Assembly (NCBI RefSeq): GCF_009208055.1
Contig: NZ_WFKI01000005.1
Coordinates: forward strand, 47,882-111,881
Length of the DNA: 64,000 nt
Source: Poseidonibacter ostreae
Lineage (GTDB): Bacteria; Campylobacterota; Campylobacteria; Campylobacterales; Arcobacteraceae
Reading direction: 5' to 3'
Shown: positions 62,550 to 64,000 of the stretch, piece by piece
Position numbering within the stretch: position 1 is the stretch's first letter
Layout: each line of letters opens with the position of its first letter
Program-made: the position numbers and the translations under genes
Notes under the pieces: generated by a model
Seen by the model: only the letters and a program-made list of their open reading frames with translations
Told to the model about the DNA's origin: nothing
The model's database searches: none

Positions 62550-64000
62550 TTGAAAAATCTAACAAAAAATAATACAATACTTTTATTTATATTAATTATA
62601 ATAATAACTGCAATTTTTGTACTGTTTGGTATTTCAAACTTTAAAAAACAATATACTACACTTTCTGAAGAGATATTATTTAAAGAAGCTAGTGCACATT
62701 ATGACAACATGATAAATACTAGATTATGGAATTCAAATCATGGAGGAGTATATGTCCTTGCAAATAAAGATTTAAAACCAAATCCATATCTTAAAGACAA
62801 TCATCTATATTCAAAAGATGATAAATTACTAATAAAAATAAATCCTGCATGGATGACTAAACAAATCTCAATATTATCAAATAAAAATAGTAACTATTTT
62901 TATAAAATCACAAGTCTAAATCCAATTAATCCTGATAATAAAGCTGATAGTTTTGAAGAAGAAGCTTTAAAGTTTTTTGATAAAAATAAAGAACAAAGAT
63001 TCTATTCAAAATTTGAAGATGATAAATTCAACTTTATGGGCTCTTTACTTGTAAATTAATCATGTTTAAAATGTCATGCACAACAAGGGTATAAACTAGG
63101 AGAAGTAAGAGGAGGCTTAAGAATTTCTATTCCTTTAGGCTCTTATAATCAAAATATTGATTTAATTGAGGAAAATAGTTCTTTATTTATATATATTGTA
63201 ATCTTTTTCTCAATACTTAGTATTGCAGTTATTGTTTACTTTATAAATACTATTTATAATAAGCAAAATGAAATTAAAATTTTAAATAACACCTTAGAAG
63301 ATAAAGTTAAAAATAGAACAACACAATTAAATAATATGTATGAAAATGAAAAATATTTAAAGGATGTTCTAAAACTAGTTGCAAATGTAAATGAAATGCT
63401 ACTTAAATCAGACTCATTTAGAACAATTGCTAAAAACTCTATTGATAGATTGGCTCAGCATAAACAATATAAATTTATTTGGACAGGTCTTTATTATGAA
63501 AATCATTTTGAGCAAGTATATAAATCACATAACAGCAATGCTTTCTTAAATGATGAGCTATCACAAGTAGCACTAGAAGCAATAAATACGAAGAAAACTA
63601 TAATACATAAAATAAAGAAAAAGAATATCGAATTTAATAGAAGAAGTGAAGATATAGAAGCAAGTTATAATATTAATATTCCATACTCATACAATAAAGT
63701 AATGGGTGTTATGACAATTTATACAGATGCAAAAGATGGTTTTAAAAAAGAAGAAATCAATATGCTTGAGCAAATTATAAATGATGTAAGTATTTCAATG
63801 AATGCACAAGTTCATAAGCAAACTATTTTAAAAATGGAAAATGACAAAATTGCTAATTATGAAGAGACTATTTTAGCCTTTGTTAATATTATTGAGCAAA
63901 GAGATACATATACAGCAGGACATACTATAAGAGTTGCACAATATTGTAAATTAATAGCTAAAGAGCTTAAACTAAAAGATGCTGAAATAAAAAAACTTGA
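62550..64000 (+). pseudogene. Heme-type sensor with HD-GYP domain, broken by in-frame TAA; runs off the window
   Basis: The frame opens at TTG (62550) and gives a membrane helix (about 8-28) and a DUF3365/Tll0287-like sensor domain, then stops at TAA (63057-63059) immediately before SCLKCHA, the CxxCH heme motif of that domain. Beyond the TAA the same frame stays open to the window end: a second membrane helix, a coiled coil, a GAF-like domain (about 63390-63800) and the start of an HD-GYP domain (IIEQRDTYTAGHTIRVAQY), the c-di-GMP phosphodiesterase. A single base change could restore it. It is the second gene in this window, after the PhoD-like one, split by a single in-frame stop. Confidence 0.8.

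Noticed and set aside
1..64000. CRISPR arrays, tRNA, rRNA, insertion sequences, prophage genes
   Set aside because: Looked for on both strands by eye; no repeat-spacer pattern, cloverleaf, conserved rRNA string, transposase or phage protein was seen.

Overview
The window is A+T-rich, densely coded DNA from a free-living, motile, respiring campylobacterote, most like an Arcobacter-group genus (Arcobacter, Poseidonibacter, Malaciobacter, Halarcobacter and relatives). This rests on family content rather than any search: a UPF0323 lipoprotein beside a glutathionylspermidine-synthase-like gene (as in Cj0371/Cj0372 of Campylobacter), Aer-type PAS proteins paired with separate chemoreceptors (CetB/CetA style), HQWRQ-type histidine kinases, a formate dehydrogenase cytochrome b, and a Tat-queA cluster. 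No rRNA, tRNA, CRISPR array, IS element or prophage was seen, and no gene-free stretch exceeds 300 bases.

Layout. 1-2.9 kb: 3' end of aroE, then a PAS protein and a damaged chemoreceptor gene. 3.1-6.0 kb: UPF0323 lipoprotein, ATP-grasp ligase, formate dehydrogenase gamma subunit. 6.0-11.5 kb (minus): a nine-gene run from a TerB/J-domain protein through two tandem BFD-like [2Fe-2S] proteins, nadE, a DegT-type aminotransferase and lpxK to an Asp/Glu racemase. 11.6-16.1 kb (plus): tatB-tatC-queA-exonuclease and an SNF transporter. 16.1-18.4 kb (minus): cold-shock protein, DEDD exonuclease, DUF4344 metallopeptidase, and upstream of it a short promoter-to-terminator unit with a seven-codon ORF and four hairpins. 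18.5-25.5 kb: aat, a multi-PAS kinase, SanA/YdcF-like protein, rlmF, a repeat protein and an OmpR-type regulator. 25.6-31.1 kb: SH3 protein, Crp/Fnr regulator, a TlpA-CcdA-DoxX thiol-redox set, and two secreted proteins of unknown function. 31.2-36.8 kb (minus): SbcC, SbcD, an ion channel and ComEC.

36.8-43.9 kb is the least orderly part. It holds a 72-aa membrane protein, a PhoD-like phosphatase broken by an in-frame amber stop, a PAS/soluble-chemoreceptor pair, a two-component system with a substrate-binding-protein/kinase fusion, and a decayed second copy of the 72-aa gene at the far end. 43.9-49.3 kb (minus): an operon with rraA, a gamma-glutamylcyclotransferase-like gene, a membrane/TPR protein and ovoA (ovothiol synthesis). 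49.4-56.1 kb (plus): a lipoprotein, a DsbA-like thioredoxin, a B12-dependent glutamate mutase operon (S, E and L components) ending in an AMP-forming ligase, and a small cytochrome c. 56.2-64 kb: diguanylate cyclase, TDT-like membrane protein, NlpC/P60 lipoprotein, a third PAS/chemoreceptor pair with a NIT sensor domain, and the start of a heme-type HD-GYP sensor interrupted by an in-frame TAA.

The recurring theme is sensing: three PAS-chemoreceptor pairs, three kinase or regulator systems and two c-di-GMP proteins, several of them visibly damaged. The most unusual items are the seven-codon/four-hairpin RNA unit (about 18205-18385), the A7 slippery site that decides whether a chemoreceptor gets its CheR-docking tail (about 1356-1363), and the glutamate mutase-ligase operon (51.2-55.8 kb).
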